A stretch of 23,046 nt of DNA, taken from JBCDCB01 sp039182735. GTDB taxonomy: Bacteria; Planctomycetota; Phycisphaerae; Phycisphaerales; UBA1924. A model generated the notes under the pieces. It made no database searches and had not been told where the DNA came from. It saw only the letters and a list, made by a program, of their open reading frames with translations. The stretch is taken from contig JBCDCB010000047.1 in NCBI GenBank assembly GCA_039182735.1, positions 1-23,046 on the forward strand. The letters run 5' to 3'. This document shows, piece after piece, positions 1-8,042 of the stretch (position 1 is the first letter of the stretch; every line of letters starts with the position of its first letter). The position numbers and the translations under genes were made by a program.

Positions 1-567
1 CTTGAACGCACCATCCAGCCCGTCATAGATCATGAATCCGAGGGTTTTAATGTCTGATGTGTCCAGGACCTCGACCTGATTGCTGATGTCACGGCCCCAG
101 CTCGACGGCTTGAACTTCGCGAAGGGCACGGCGATCTCCTGCCATTCGTCGCCTTCTTCCGTCTTGAATTCTGCTCGGTATGCGACCGCTCGGCCCTGGA
201 ACGTGACGTCTGTTCTGATTTCAGCCAGGTACGTGCGGCCGTCGCCGCGGACACGGAGCAGGATGCCGTCATACTCGGCGAGGTCCCACTGCCCTGGCAC
301 GGTTCGGATCGAAGAGAACCCGCCGCCGTTCGTGTTGGTCGTTCCGGTGAAGGTCAGCACACCATCGTCGAACGTCGGGCCGCCGGACGACCGGCCGCCC
401 ATGACGTTGTCGTTCACAACGATCCACTCTGCCGAGACCTTTGCGCCGTTGAACTCGGCGAGGATGACTTCGTTGACATCCTGATCCGGGGTATCCGCCT
501 TGCGGGTGTCACTCGGCTGCGTGACCTGTGTGCTGAACGCGATGGCAACCAATGCGGCGATGGACAT
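1..567 (-). CDS. CIA30-domain (NDUFAF1-like) secreted protein, C-terminus cut by the window edge
   Basis: The minus-strand frame opens at an ATG (565-567) preceded by AAGGAGA with a 6-base spacer and runs open for 189 codons to the window edge, so the C-terminus is missing. The start is MSIAALVAIAFSTQ, a short hydrophobic leader that may be a signal peptide. At about residues 46-58 it reads WIVVNDNVMGGRSS, the hallmark of the CIA30 / complex I intermediate-associated protein 30 family. This is followed by beta-strand-rich sequence (FTGTTNTNGGGFSSIRT, YDGILLRVRGDGRTYL) typical of that galactose-binding-like fold. In bacteria these proteins are poorly understood; in mitochondria the homologue helps assemble respiratory complex I. 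Nothing nearby suggests a complex I role here. Family assignment is confident, function is not. Confidence 0.85.
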   Translation of the reverse strand, partial: MSIAALVAIAFSTQVTQPSDTRKADTPDQDVNEVILAEFNGAKVSAEWIVVNDNVMGGRSSGGPTFDDGVLTFTGTTNTNGGGFSSIRTVPGQWDLAEYDGILLRVRGDGRTYLAEIRTDVTFQGRAVAYRAEFKTEEGDEWQEIAVPFAKFKPSSWGRDISNQVEVLDTSDIKTLGFMIYDGLDGAFK

Positions 568-1143
568 GACGGTCTCCTTCACGAAATGGGTTCGGGCTGA
601 TGCCTAGTTCGGATGCGTAGCCTCGGGCTGCCCGTTCGATGTATGCCAAGTTGGTGCTGACGCGAATCGAGGTGCCATGCACTTCGCCCGCAGACCGTGT
701 CCAGAACAACTCCTTCGGCACACACATTGTCTCTGCGGGGGGATCGTCGTCGTGCACTTCGCCACCAAGCACGACCCCGCGGCACGTCACGTTACGAATG
801 TGCGGCGAAGACGAGAACCGTCCACGAACGTGACGAGGAAGCCCGTTGCGCCAGACGGGGCCCGATCGCCCCAGAGATTTGAGCACTTCGCCAGCAACCC
901 CGACTGATAGAACCAGAATGACCAGTTAGTGACAGACGGCGTGAGGGTGACGTCTGATGCGTACTGCGTCTACGTCAATGCTGTCGCATCGCGGGCACAA
1001 ATTGTGCCCCAAAAAAACTCGACTACATTTTGGGTCGATCAGGATCGACTTCGGATCATTGATGATTCTCGATCGACCCTCGAAATCGCTGATTCTGAGC
1101 AGATAGAGCGGATTATCGCGGAGTGATGTAGTCAGGGTGGCTC
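568..1143. other. Poorly coding stretch of lower GC between the CIA30 gene and the broken tRNA-Gly
   Basis: No convincing gene covers this stretch. It holds the ribosome-binding site of the CIA30 gene (about 574-580 on the minus strand), a weak 65-codon frame (929-1126, plus), a perfect 17-base palindrome at 993-1009 (8-base arms around one central A) and a 9-base inverted repeat pairing 1032-1040 with 1071-1079. The region from about 990 to 1125 is visibly richer in A and T than the rest of the window. It ends where the tRNA-Gly fragment begins. It may be a decayed or foreign segment. Confidence 0.5.
929..1126 (+). CDS. Small hypothetical ORF, 65 codons (weak)
   Basis: An open frame starting at GTG (929-931) and stopping at TGA (1124-1126). 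The C-terminal half (TTFWVDQDRLRIIDD, EIADSEQIERIIAE) has a protein-like mix of charged and hydrophobic residues. There is no good ribosome-binding site before the GTG and I recognise no family. It overlaps the 993-1009 and 1032-1079 inverted repeats. It could be the remains of a longer gene or chance; it is listed only because nothing else explains this stretch. Confidence 0.18.
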   Translation: MTDGVRVTSDAYCVYVNAVASRAQIVPQKNSTTFWVDQDRLRIIDDSRSTLEIADSEQIERIIAE

Positions 1144-1180
1144 TTGGGAAGCTGACGTTCTACCACTGAACTACACCCGC
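1144..1180 (-). pseudogene. 5' half of tRNA-Gly(CCC), 3' half missing
   Basis: Read on the minus strand from 1180, the sequence gives a standard tRNA start: acceptor arm GCGGGTG, U8-A9, D-stem GTTC, loop AGTGGTA, D-stem GAAC, then the anticodon stem TCAGC and loop TTCCCAA with CCC at 1146-1148. This is tRNA-Gly. Downstream, the expected 3' anticodon strand GCTGA is replaced by GAGCC, and no T-arm (GGTTCGAATCC-like) or closing acceptor strand follows. The homology therefore stops at about the end of the anticodon loop or the first base of the 3' stem. The 5' end lies 49 bases downstream of the M28 peptidase stop, a normal place for a tRNA gene. It cannot make a functional tRNA as it stands. 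Confidence 0.8.
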
Positions 1181-1229
1181 GTGTCAGACCAGTCTATGCG
1201 ATCTCGCGCGCCCCGGCGGAGATGCAGGG

Positions 1230-3173
1230 CTACTGGCGGGCGCGGAGCGTGAGCGTCGTTTCGAAGCGTTCGCCCTCGCGGATGACCGTCACCTCCACGA
1301 CATCGTCTGGCTCGTGCTCGGCGAGCAGAGCCAGCCAATCGCTCACGGTGGCGACTTCCTCGCCGCCCCATTCGGTCACCCGATCGCCCGTGACAAGCCC
1401 ACCCTCCGACGCGGACGTGTTGGGCATCACGCGCGACAGGAGCACGCCGGTCCCATCGGCCTCCGCCGGCTGCACGCCCACGATCACGCGCGAGCGTGGG
1501 GTCGCCGTCTGCGCCGTCGGCTCGGCGTACGCCAAGCGTTCTGGCTGCAGGGCCATCGCCGTCGCGATGTTCTCGAAGAAGTCGATGACCTGCACGCTGC
1601 CGACGCGGTTGATCTTCCACGCCTCGTCACGCTCGGTGTGGTAGTCGTTGTGCAGCGGGTTGATGATGCCGAAGAGCACCGGGATGTTGCCTTGAAAGTA
1701 GAACGGGGCGTGGTCGGAGCGGCGCCCGACCGTCTGCGAGACCGCGAAGTTCAGCGGCGACGCGTCCATGAAGGGCTGCAGCCACTCGGCGAACCCGTCG
1801 GCAGAGGTCGCGCCCTGCAGCGTGAGCCCGCCGTTCACCACGCGCCCGATCATGTCCATGTTGAGCATGAGCACGTGGTCTTCCATCGGGGCGATGGGGT
1901 TGGCAACGTAGTGGTACGCGCCGTTGAGGCCCGACTCCTCGGCATCGAAGCCGATGAACAGGATCGAACGCGCGTCGGTGCCCTCGGGGAGATCGGCGTA
2001 CGTCTTCGAGATCCGGTCGGCGAGCAGCAGCACGCCCGCCGTACCCGACGCGTTGTCGTCGGCGCCTTCGTGGATTTGCGCGAGGGTCTCAGGCGTGCCG
2101 AAGCCGCCGTTGCCCGTGTGATCGAAGTGCCCGCCGATGACGATGTACTCATCCGCGAGGTCGCCCATGCCGGGCAGCAGGCCCGCGACGTTCTCGGGGA
2201 TCAGCGTCGTGCGCTCGAGATCGGCGTAAAGCTTGACCTCGCCATCGAGCCCGATGATCTGCGGCTCCGCGTCCGCCAGACGCTGGAACGTCTCGAGCGA
2301 TCGCCCCTCCGCATCGAGCGCAGAAATCAGGCGGTCGCCCGCCTCGGCGGACATGTGCATCACGGGGACATCGAGGATCGCGCGCCCGCCGCCCCCCGCG
2401 GGGAGCACGCGCGTGGCGCGCGGGTCCGCGGTCTTCGGCGGGTTGATGATGACCACCGCATCGGGGTTGCGCTCCGCCACCGCGCGCAGCTTGCTGTTGA
2501 AGCCCGCGGCACCCGACCACGACCCGCCGGTGAACTTGCTCCGACCCTCTTTGTTCATCGGCTCGAAGCGCAGCATGATCGCGACCTTGCCGGTGAGATC
2601 GAGCTCGGGATCCGGCGCGTACGCGTCGTACTCCTCGGTGACGGTCGAGTAGCCCACGAACACGGCCTGTCCCTGCACCGCGCCGCCCACACCAAGACCG
2701 GTCGCGTTGAAGTCTTCACCGGCAGTCAGGCGATCGATCCGGTCGCCGTCGGCGGACGTCGCCGCCATCGCCTGAGCGAACACCTCAGCGCGCCCACGCA
2801 GTTCGAATCCTTGGCGATACGAGGGCGTATCGCCGTCTGCGGTCTCGACCATGAACGGGCGCGCGAGCCCGGCCTTGCGGAAGTAGAACTCGAGATACGC
2901 CTTCGTGAACTCCGAGCCAGGGGAGCCCGGCGCACGGCCCTGCATGAACGGGTTCGCCAGCGTCGAGATGTGCATGTCGAACGCACGCACGTCGTCCGGC
3001 AACTCGGCGAGCGCATCGGCGATCGGAGACACCAACTCGCTCGGCGTCAGCATCGCGCGTTCGGAGAGCGCCGGCGTGCGCGACGCCTCTTCCAGATCGG
3101 ATCCAGACCCTGCGGCGAAGACCGTGCCGGTGAGTCCGAGGACCGTGCACGCTGCGGTGAGTGAGTGGTTCAT
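1230..3173 (-). CDS. Secreted M28-family zinc metallopeptidase with PA-like insert and C-terminal PDZ domain
   Basis: A 647-residue protein starting at ATG (3171-3173) behind a strong AAAGGAGA site. The N-terminus (HSLTAACTVLGLTGTVFAAG) is a likely signal peptide, placing it outside the cytoplasm. The M28 aminopeptidase core carries the expected two-zinc ligands and catalytic acid in order: GGHFDH (347-352), GADDNASG with D372/D373, DAEESG (410-415, catalytic E412 with ligand E413), NMDMIGR with D440, and HNDYHTERD with H512. Residues about 150-290 look like the protease-associated insert common in this family. Residues about 560-647 (VIVGVQPAE...GLVTGDRVTEWGGEEV) are a PDZ domain, as in other bacterial M28-PDZ peptidases. 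It probably trims peptides extracellularly or in the periplasm; the exact substrate cannot be told. Divergent from the gene at 3359 with a 185-base gap. Confidence 0.92.
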   Translation of the reverse strand: MNHSLTAACTVLGLTGTVFAAGSGSDLEEASRTPALSERAMLTPSELVSPIADALAELPDDVRAFDMHISTLANPFMQGRAPGSPGSEFTKAYLEFYFRKAGLARPFMVETADGDTPSYRQGFELRGRAEVFAQAMAATSADGDRIDRLTAGEDFNATGLGVGGAVQGQAVFVGYSTVTEEYDAYAPDPELDLTGKVAIMLRFEPMNKEGRSKFTGGSWSGAAGFNSKLRAVAERNPDAVVIINPPKTADPRATRVLPAGGGGRAILDVPVMHMSAEAGDRLISALDAEGRSLETFQRLADAEPQIIGLDGEVKLYADLERTTLIPENVAGLLPGMGDLADEYIVIGGHFDHTGNGGFGTPETLAQIHEGADDNASGTAGVLLLADRISKTYADLPEGTDARSILFIGFDAEESGLNGAYHYVANPIAPMEDHVLMLNMDMIGRVVNGGLTLQGATSADGFAEWLQPFMDASPLNFAVSQTVGRRSDHAPFYFQGNIPVLFGIINPLHNDYHTERDEAWKINRVGSVQVIDFFENIATAMALQPERLAYAEPTAQTATPRSRVIVGVQPAEADGTGVLLSRVMPNTSASEGGLVTGDRVTEWGGEEVATVSDWLALLAEHEPDDVVEVTVIREGERFETTLTLRARQ

Positions 3174-3358
3174 GACGCGCCTGTCTCCTTTGCTCCGGGC
3201 CAGTGGGGCGGCTCTCGATACGAGTTGTAGTCGCGAAAGTCTCGCCGGTGAATGCGGTCATACCGACGAACGGGGATTCCGTTCCGTGGCGAGAGGGGCC
3301 ATGGGGTCGATCGGATACCCTGCAGGGGCTCTCACGGGCATCCAGGAGGTCGCGACGC

Positions 3359-4549
3359 ATGACCGGACGCCATCTTTCCATCATCTTGGTACTGCTGGCG
3401 TTGCAGGCGCGGGCGCAGGGCGACGCCGGCGTGAAGTTCATGGCCATGAACATCGAGGACGTCCGGGCGTCGCAGGTCGAGCAAGTGTCGGACCTGCGGC
3501 TCGCGCGTGCCGCCGCGATCATCCAGCACCTCCGCCCCGACGTGCTGCTGCTCAACGAAGTCGCGTACGAGTCGGACGCGGAGGCGGGCGCGAACGTCGC
3601 GCACAACTTCGTCGAGCACTACCTCGGGACGCCGATGGGCGGCGATCTCGAAGCGATCCAATACCAGGTCTTCGTCGCGCCGAGCAACACCGGGATGCCC
3701 TCCGGGTTCGACCTCGACAACGACGGCAAGGTCGGCAAGCCCGGGCAGGGGCGAGACTACGCGGGCGATTGCCTCGGCTGGGGCACGTTCCCCGGGCAGT
3801 ACGCGATGGCGCTGCTCGTCCGCCCGGGCATCGAGATCGATCGCGCGAACGTGCGCACGTTCCGCGAGTTCCTTTGGAAGGACCTGCCCGGTGCGTCGCT
3901 GCCGACGGATCCCGCGACGGGGCGCTCGTGGTACAGCGATGAGGAACTGGCGGTGCTCCCGCTGAGCAGCAAGTCGCACTGGGACGTTCCACTCGTGATG
4001 CCAAACGGGCAGCGCGTGCACATGCTGTGCAGCCACCCGACGCCGCCGGTCTTCGATGGAGCCGAGGACCGCAACGGCAAACGCAACCACGATGAGATCA
4101 AGTTCTGGAACCTGTACGTCAACGGTGCGTTCTCGCCGACGGACGACGAGGGTGTCGCCGAGCCCTTCGATGCCAAGGCGCTCTTCGTGATCGCGGGCGA
4201 TCTCAACGCCGACCCGGAGCGTGGCGACTCGTTCAACAACCCGGCGAGGCGTTTCCTGCTCGACGAGCCTCGCATCGCGAGCGACCCGGCACCGACGAGC
4301 GTCCAGCGCGTGGAGCGTGGCACGCCGACGACGACATCGAGCTTTGGTCTGCGCACGGACTACGTGTTGCCGAAGGCCGACCCGCGCTGGGAGATCGCGT
4401 CGAACGGCGTGTGGCGCGGCCCCGCCGATTCACGGGCGGGGGACGGTGCCCTGCCGAAGGTCATCGAGATGCTCGGCGACCGGGGCGTCGAGTTCCCCAG
4501 CGATCACTTCCCGGTTTGGGTGGAGATGCGGTTCGTCCCGGACCCGTGA
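3359..4549 (+). CDS. Secreted endonuclease/exonuclease/phosphatase-family protein
   Basis: A 396-residue protein. I chose ATG 3359 over the upstream open frame (from 3203) because AGGAGGT lies 8 bases before it and it is followed at once by a signal peptide (RHLSIILVLLALQARAQG). The EEP (DNase I-like) fold is shown by MAMNIEDV with N31, LLNEV with E67, CSHPTPP with H226, the GDLNADP motif (280-286), and the closing SDHFPVW (381-387) with the catalytic Asp-His pair. LRTDYVLP (331-338) precedes the end as in secreted EEP proteins. Such enzymes cleave phosphodiesters or phosphomonoesters in a metal-dependent way; nuclease versus lipid or sugar phosphatase cannot be decided. Its stop is 35 bases before the next gene, but the product is functionally unlike the oxidase-assembly genes that follow. 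Confidence 0.85.
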   Translation: MTGRHLSIILVLLALQARAQGDAGVKFMAMNIEDVRASQVEQVSDLRLARAAAIIQHLRPDVLLLNEVAYESDAEAGANVAHNFVEHYLGTPMGGDLEAIQYQVFVAPSNTGMPSGFDLDNDGKVGKPGQGRDYAGDCLGWGTFPGQYAMALLVRPGIEIDRANVRTFREFLWKDLPGASLPTDPATGRSWYSDEELAVLPLSSKSHWDVPLVMPNGQRVHMLCSHPTPPVFDGAEDRNGKRNHDEIKFWNLYVNGAFSPTDDEGVAEPFDAKALFVIAGDLNADPERGDSFNNPARRFLLDEPRIASDPAPTSVQRVERGTPTTTSSFGLRTDYVLPKADPRWEIASNGVWRGPADSRAGDGALPKVIEMLGDRGVEFPSDHFPVWVEMRFVPDP

Positions 4550-4584
4550 GGGCTGCCCGCTTCTGCCGGAGCGCATAGGCTCCT

Positions 4585-5562
4585 GTGGTACCGGACTTTC
4601 ACCGGAGAGCACACCTGACGCACGTCCCCGCGACACCCCTCGAAACGCTGGAACGCTCCCACGAGCGGACAGACGTCGTGCGCGCCTACTTCGAGCTGGC
4701 GAAGCCCGGCATCGTGCGGATGGTGCTCGTGACGACGGCGGTTGGGTACGCCGCGGCGCACGCGGCGAGCGGGGGGGTGGCGTCGCCCTTCCTCACGCTG
4801 CTGTGGTGTGTGCTGGGCACGGCGCTCGCCTGTGCCGGCGCGAACGGGCTCAACCAGGCGATCGAGTGGAAGCTCGACGCGCAGATGGAGCGCACGCGCG
4901 CACGCCCGGTCCCGAGCGGTCGTCTTTCGCCGCGGCACGCGGGTGTCGCGTCGGGTTTTGCCGCGTTGCTCGGCGCGATTGTTCTCGGGCTCTTCGTCAA
5001 CGTGAGCGCCGCGGGCATCGCGGTCGTCACGACGCTGCTCTACGTGCTGGCGTACACGCCCGCGAAAACGCGGACGACGTTCTCGACGCTCATCGGCACG
5101 CTGCCCGGTGCGCTGCCCGCGCTGATCGGCTGGGTCGGCGCGTCGCCCGATCACGTCGCCGCGATGTGGCAGCTCGGCGGGTGGTCGATCGTGCTGATCG
5201 TCGTGGCGTGGCAGATGCCGCACTTCATGGCGATCGGCTGGAAGTACCGCGAGCAGTACCGCGACGCGGGATACCTCATCCTGCCGGTCGTCGATGAGCG
5301 CGGCACGCGGACCGCGGCGTGCGCGCTGCGCTGGTCGCTCGTGCTCGTCCCGCTCACGCTGCTGCCCGTGCTCTTCGTAGGCGCGCCCGTGGGTGTGCTG
5401 TACGGCCTCAGCTCGACGCTGCTGAGCGTGCTGCTGCTCGTCTTCGCGTTGCGACTCATGAGCGACCGCAGCGCGCTGGCGGCGAAGAACCTCTTCCTCG
5501 CGTCGATCGCGTACCTGCCGCTGGTGCTGGGCGCGCTCGTCATCGATGCGCTGCTTGTCTGA
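4585..5562 (+). CDS. ctaB: Heme O synthase (protoheme IX farnesyltransferase)
   Basis: An inner-membrane UbiA-type prenyltransferase that farnesylates heme b to heme O for heme-copper oxidases. The family signatures are present: N90-x3-E94-x3-D98 followed by MERTRARPVPSGR (first Asp-rich loop), YTPAKTRTTFSTLIGTLPGA, and WQMPHFMAIGWKYREQY followed by DAGYLILP. Several long hydrophobic segments fit the usual multi-pass topology. The start is uncertain: GTG 4585 gives 325 residues, but there is no ATG before the conserved region. GGAGAG at about 4604 would better serve a non-standard CTG at 4615, or a shorter GTG start at 4678 is possible. It is first in a run with an ABC ATPase, a permease and SCO1, an arrangement that fits oxidase assembly. 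No ctaA or oxidase subunit genes are in the window. Confidence 0.93.
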   Translation: MVPDFHRRAHLTHVPATPLETLERSHERTDVVRAYFELAKPGIVRMVLVTTAVGYAAAHAASGGVASPFLTLLWCVLGTALACAGANGLNQAIEWKLDAQMERTRARPVPSGRLSPRHAGVASGFAALLGAIVLGLFVNVSAAGIAVVTTLLYVLAYTPAKTRTTFSTLIGTLPGALPALIGWVGASPDHVAAMWQLGGWSIVLIVVAWQMPHFMAIGWKYREQYRDAGYLILPVVDERGTRTAACALRWSLVLVPLTLLPVLFVGAPVGVLYGLSSTLLSVLLLVFALRLMSDRSALAAKNLFLASIAYLPLVLGALVIDALLV

Positions 5563-5565
5563 CCG

Positions 5566-6468
5566 ATGACGCCCTCGGTTCGAGCCGACGACGTGCGTTT
5601 CGCGTACCCCGGCGCGACCGAGCACGCGCTCGCGGGGGTCTCGCTCTAGCGAAACGAACCGGGAATCACATTGCTCTTCGGCGCGAACGGCTGCGGCAAG
5701 TCCACGTTGCTGCGTGTGCTCGCGGGCCTGCGAACGCCGGGCAGCGGGCGTGTGACGATCGACGGAGCGCCGCCGACAACCGGGGAGAATCGCGCGAGGC
5801 TTGGGCTCGTGCTGCAGCGGTCGGCTATCGATCCGCTGCTCTCTGTTCGCGAGACGATCGATTTGCACGCGCGGCTCTGGTCGATGGAGACGTCTACTCG
5901 GCGGGAACGCGTCACCGCCGTCATCGCAGAACTCGGGCTTGGCGAACGCGCTCGCGACCGGCTCGGCACGCTCTCCGGCGGGTGGCAGCGGCGGGTCGAG
6001 CTCGCGCGGTGCCTCGTCACCGATCCGAGCGTGATCCTGCTCGACGAACCGACCACCGGCCTCGACGGCGACGCGCGCGCCGGCTTCTGGGACGCGATCC
6101 ATGCGCGCGTCGCGTCGCAAGGCACGATTGTCTTCATTGCCAGCCACGATCCGCGCGATGTGCGCGAAGCGGGCACACTCGTCACGATGGCCCGGGGCGC
6201 GATCGACGCCGAGCACAACGCCGCGCGATTCGCCGAGGAGTTTCTGCGGCATGAGTCTCTCGAGGGCGCTCGGCTGGTCTGGTGCGACGCTTCGTTCGAG
6301 AGCATCGTCACCGACTCCGGCGAGCATGCGCACCGGATCGGCGACCGGCTCTTCGTCGTCGCGACGGCGTCGTCCCTCGCGTCGCTCGTTGATCGGCTGA
6401 GCGAGGCGGGCGCCGAGTTTCGAGTGGGTCACGCCACACCCGAGGCGCTGCTGGAGGCGATGGTGTGA
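5566..6468 (+). CDS. ABC transporter ATP-binding protein interrupted by an in-frame amber codon
   Basis: The natural reading starts at ATG 5566, 3 bases after the ctaB stop, and gives MTPSVRADDVRFAYPG with the A-loop Tyr14, then VSL, then TAG at 5647-5649 (codon 28), then RNEPGITLLFGANGCGKST. Walker A is GANGCGKST (39-47). Downstream are the signature LSGGWQRR, Walker B ILLDEPTTGLD, and an H-loop in ASHDPRDV. The frame is otherwise intact to 6468. TCG to TAG would be a single base change. Translation could restart at TTG 5671, but that product would lack the A-loop and first strands. It overlaps the permease by one base and probably forms an ABC-2-type exporter with it. Whether this is a real pseudogene, a suppressed stop or a sequence error is unresolved. 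Confidence 0.85.
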
Positions 6469-7217
6469 TGCATGCGCACGCGGTCATCGCGATTGCATCG
6501 CGCGAGGTGCTCGGGTGGATCCGTCAGCCGGCGCGCATCGTCGGGACGCTCGGCACGCCGCTGCTCGTTTGGCTGTTCTTCGCCGGCGGGTTCTCCGAGA
6601 TGCTACCGCTCGATGATTCGACCTCGTCCAAGCGTTGGCTGCTCGGTTCCGCGGCGATGCTCGTCGTGGTCTTCGCGTCGATCTTCGCGTCGATCGGGTT
6701 TATCAAGGATCGCGAGGACGGGCTCATCGACATGACCCGCGCGAGCCCCGCTCCCGCGTGGGCGCCGATCGTGGGCCGACTCGCGGCGCACGCGCTGCTC
6801 GCCACGACGCAGGCCCTGCTCGTGCTGGTGCTCGGCGGGTTGGTGGTCGGAGGCGTCGGATTCCTTGGGCTCGTCTCGGCGCTCGTGGTGCTCGCCGTGC
6901 TGAGCGCAGGCGTGCAGGCGTTCGGGCTGCTCGCCGCGTCGCGTGTTTCGAGCGTGTCCGGTTTCCACGGCATCATGAATCTCGTCATCGCGCCCGCGTG
7001 GTTGCTGAGCGGTTCGCTCTTCCCGGCGGAATCGGCAGACCTGTGGCTGCGTGTGGCGGTGCTGGTGAACCCGCTGCACTGGGCGCACGTGGTGCTGTGC
7101 GCGTCGTCGTCGCTCGATGCCGGGAGCCCGCTGCCGCTGCCGATCGCGGCGCTGGGGCTGGTGGCGTTTGGCGGGGCTATGGTCTGGCTCGCCGCTCGGG
7201 AGAGATCACAACGATGA
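6468..7217 (+). CDS. ABC-2-type transporter permease (oxidase-assembly operon)
   Basis: A 249-residue membrane protein. ATG 6468 overlaps the last base of the ATPase stop; GTG 6465 is an alternative one codon earlier. About six hydrophobic segments are visible, for example IVGTLGTPLLVWLFFAGGF, LLGSAAMLVVVFASIFASI, ALLVLVLGGLVVGGVGFLGL, ALVVLAVLSAGVQAFGLLA and the final LPLPIAALGLVAFGGAMVWL. The segment IMNLVIAPAWLLSGSLFP matches the ABC-2 / drug-export permease pattern. It should pair with the upstream ATPase. The substrate is unknown. Position between heme O synthase and SCO1 suggests a role in cofactor or metal handling for cytochrome oxidase, which is inference from context. Its end overlaps the SCO start as ATGA. 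Confidence 0.87.
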   Translation: MHAHAVIAIASREVLGWIRQPARIVGTLGTPLLVWLFFAGGFSEMLPLDDSTSSKRWLLGSAAMLVVVFASIFASIGFIKDREDGLIDMTRASPAPAWAPIVGRLAAHALLATTQALLVLVLGGLVVGGVGFLGLVSALVVLAVLSAGVQAFGLLAASRVSSVSGFHGIMNLVIAPAWLLSGSLFPAESADLWLRVAVLVNPLHWAHVVLCASSSLDAGSPLPLPIAALGLVAFGGAMVWLAARERSQR

Positions 7218-7921
7218 CACAGGAACGTTCCGCGATGACGCCCGGTTTTTCGAAGCCGCTGCTCGCCGTGCTGACGGCGGCGGGCGTGATCGCCATGGTC
7301 GGAGGCGTCGGCGCGCTGGTGGCGTCGCAGTCCGGGCCGGCCGACCCGCTCCGCGACCCGGCGGTGCGAGAACGTGTCGAGGCGCTCAGCGCGCTTGCCA
7401 TCCCCGAGTTCACTGCTGTCGATCAAGACGGCATCGCCGTAGATCGTTCGGTTTTCGAGGGGCGCTACACGATCCTGGCGTTCACGTTTTCGTATTGCCC
7501 GCTCGCGTGCCCGGTGATGAACAGCCACCTCGCGCCGCTGCACCAGGCCACGCGTGACCTGCCCGCGTTGCAGATCGTCAGCTTTAGCGTGGACCCGACG
7601 CACGACACGCCGGAGCGGCTGCGTGCGCACGCCGATTCGCTCGGTGCGAACACGGATCGCTGGCGTTTCCTCTCGACAGATCGCGCCGCGATCGAGGCGG
7701 TGGTGGAGCGTGGGCTGATGTTCGCGCTCAACGATCAGCCCGAGATGCAGATCGAGGTGGGTGGCGGCGAGACGATGGCGAACATCGTGCATCCGACGAA
7801 GTTCCTGCTGATCTCGCCGGACGTGCAGGTCATCGAGATGATCGACGGGATGAGCATGTCCGCGGCGCAGGAGGCCGAGCGCGTGGCGCGCGCGTGGGTC
7901 GAGGCGCACCCGCCGGGGTGA
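7214..7921 (+). CDS. SCO1/SenC-family copper chaperone for cytochrome oxidase assembly
   Basis: A 235-residue protein starting at ATG 7214, overlapping the permease stop by four bases (ATGA) behind GGGAGAG. An N-terminal hydrophobic anchor (LLAVLTAAGVIAMVGGVGALVA, about 16-37) would tether it with the thioredoxin-like domain outside the membrane. The copper-binding motif CPLAC (C95, C99) lies in FTFSYCPLACPVMN, with the third ligand H193 in VHPTKFLL. SVDPTHDTPERL is also typical of the family. SCO proteins deliver copper to, or reduce the thiols of, the CuA site of cytochrome c oxidase. A second possible start is ATG 7235, eight codons in. It is last in the operon and is followed by a hairpin terminator. 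Confidence 0.94.
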   Translation: MTQERSAMTPGFSKPLLAVLTAAGVIAMVGGVGALVASQSGPADPLRDPAVRERVEALSALAIPEFTAVDQDGIAVDRSVFEGRYTILAFTFSYCPLACPVMNSHLAPLHQATRDLPALQIVSFSVDPTHDTPERLRAHADSLGANTDRWRFLSTDRAAIEAVVERGLMFALNDQPEMQIEVGGGETMANIVHPTKFLLISPDVQVIEMIDGMSMSAAQEAERVARAWVEAHPPG

Positions 7922-7953
7922 GCCGTTGGCAGATGGCGTTGGTTGAAAACGAA

Positions 7954-7981
7954 CAGCCCCGCGCCGTGAGACGCGGGGCTG
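7954..7981. terminator. Hairpin terminator between convergent SCO and Cys-rich protein genes
   Basis: A perfect 10-base stem (CAGCCCCGCG / CGCGGGGCTG) with an 8-base loop lies 33 bases after the SCO stop. It is followed on the plus strand by a loose T-rich run (TGTGTTTGCGTTT). It may also serve the minus-strand gene ending at 8043. Confidence 0.7.
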
Positions 7982-8042
7982 CTGTGTTTGCGTTTCGGAA
8001 CGGGCCGGATGAGCCGGCTGGTGCTCCGATGTGTTACGCGGA

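Noticed and set aside
509..886. Minus-strand 125-codon open frame upstream of the CIA30 gene
   Set aside because: It overlaps the first 59 bases of the CIA30 gene, starts at GTG without a ribosome-binding site and matches no family. The middle part looks somewhat protein-like, so it may be a relic.
993..1009. Palindrome considered as a terminator
   Set aside because: The A-run follows on the plus strand, so neither strand has the stem followed by a T-run, and the central spacer is one base.
1314..3164. 616-codon plus-strand open frame opposite the M28 peptidase
   Set aside because: Rich in Arg, His and Ala with no domain; an antisense shadow of high-GC codon bias over a confidently identified peptidase.
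4504..6432. 642-codon minus-strand open frame opposite ctaB and the ABC ATPase
   Set aside because: Composition of Arg, His, Glu and Ala typical of antisense frames; both genes beneath it carry clear catalytic motifs.
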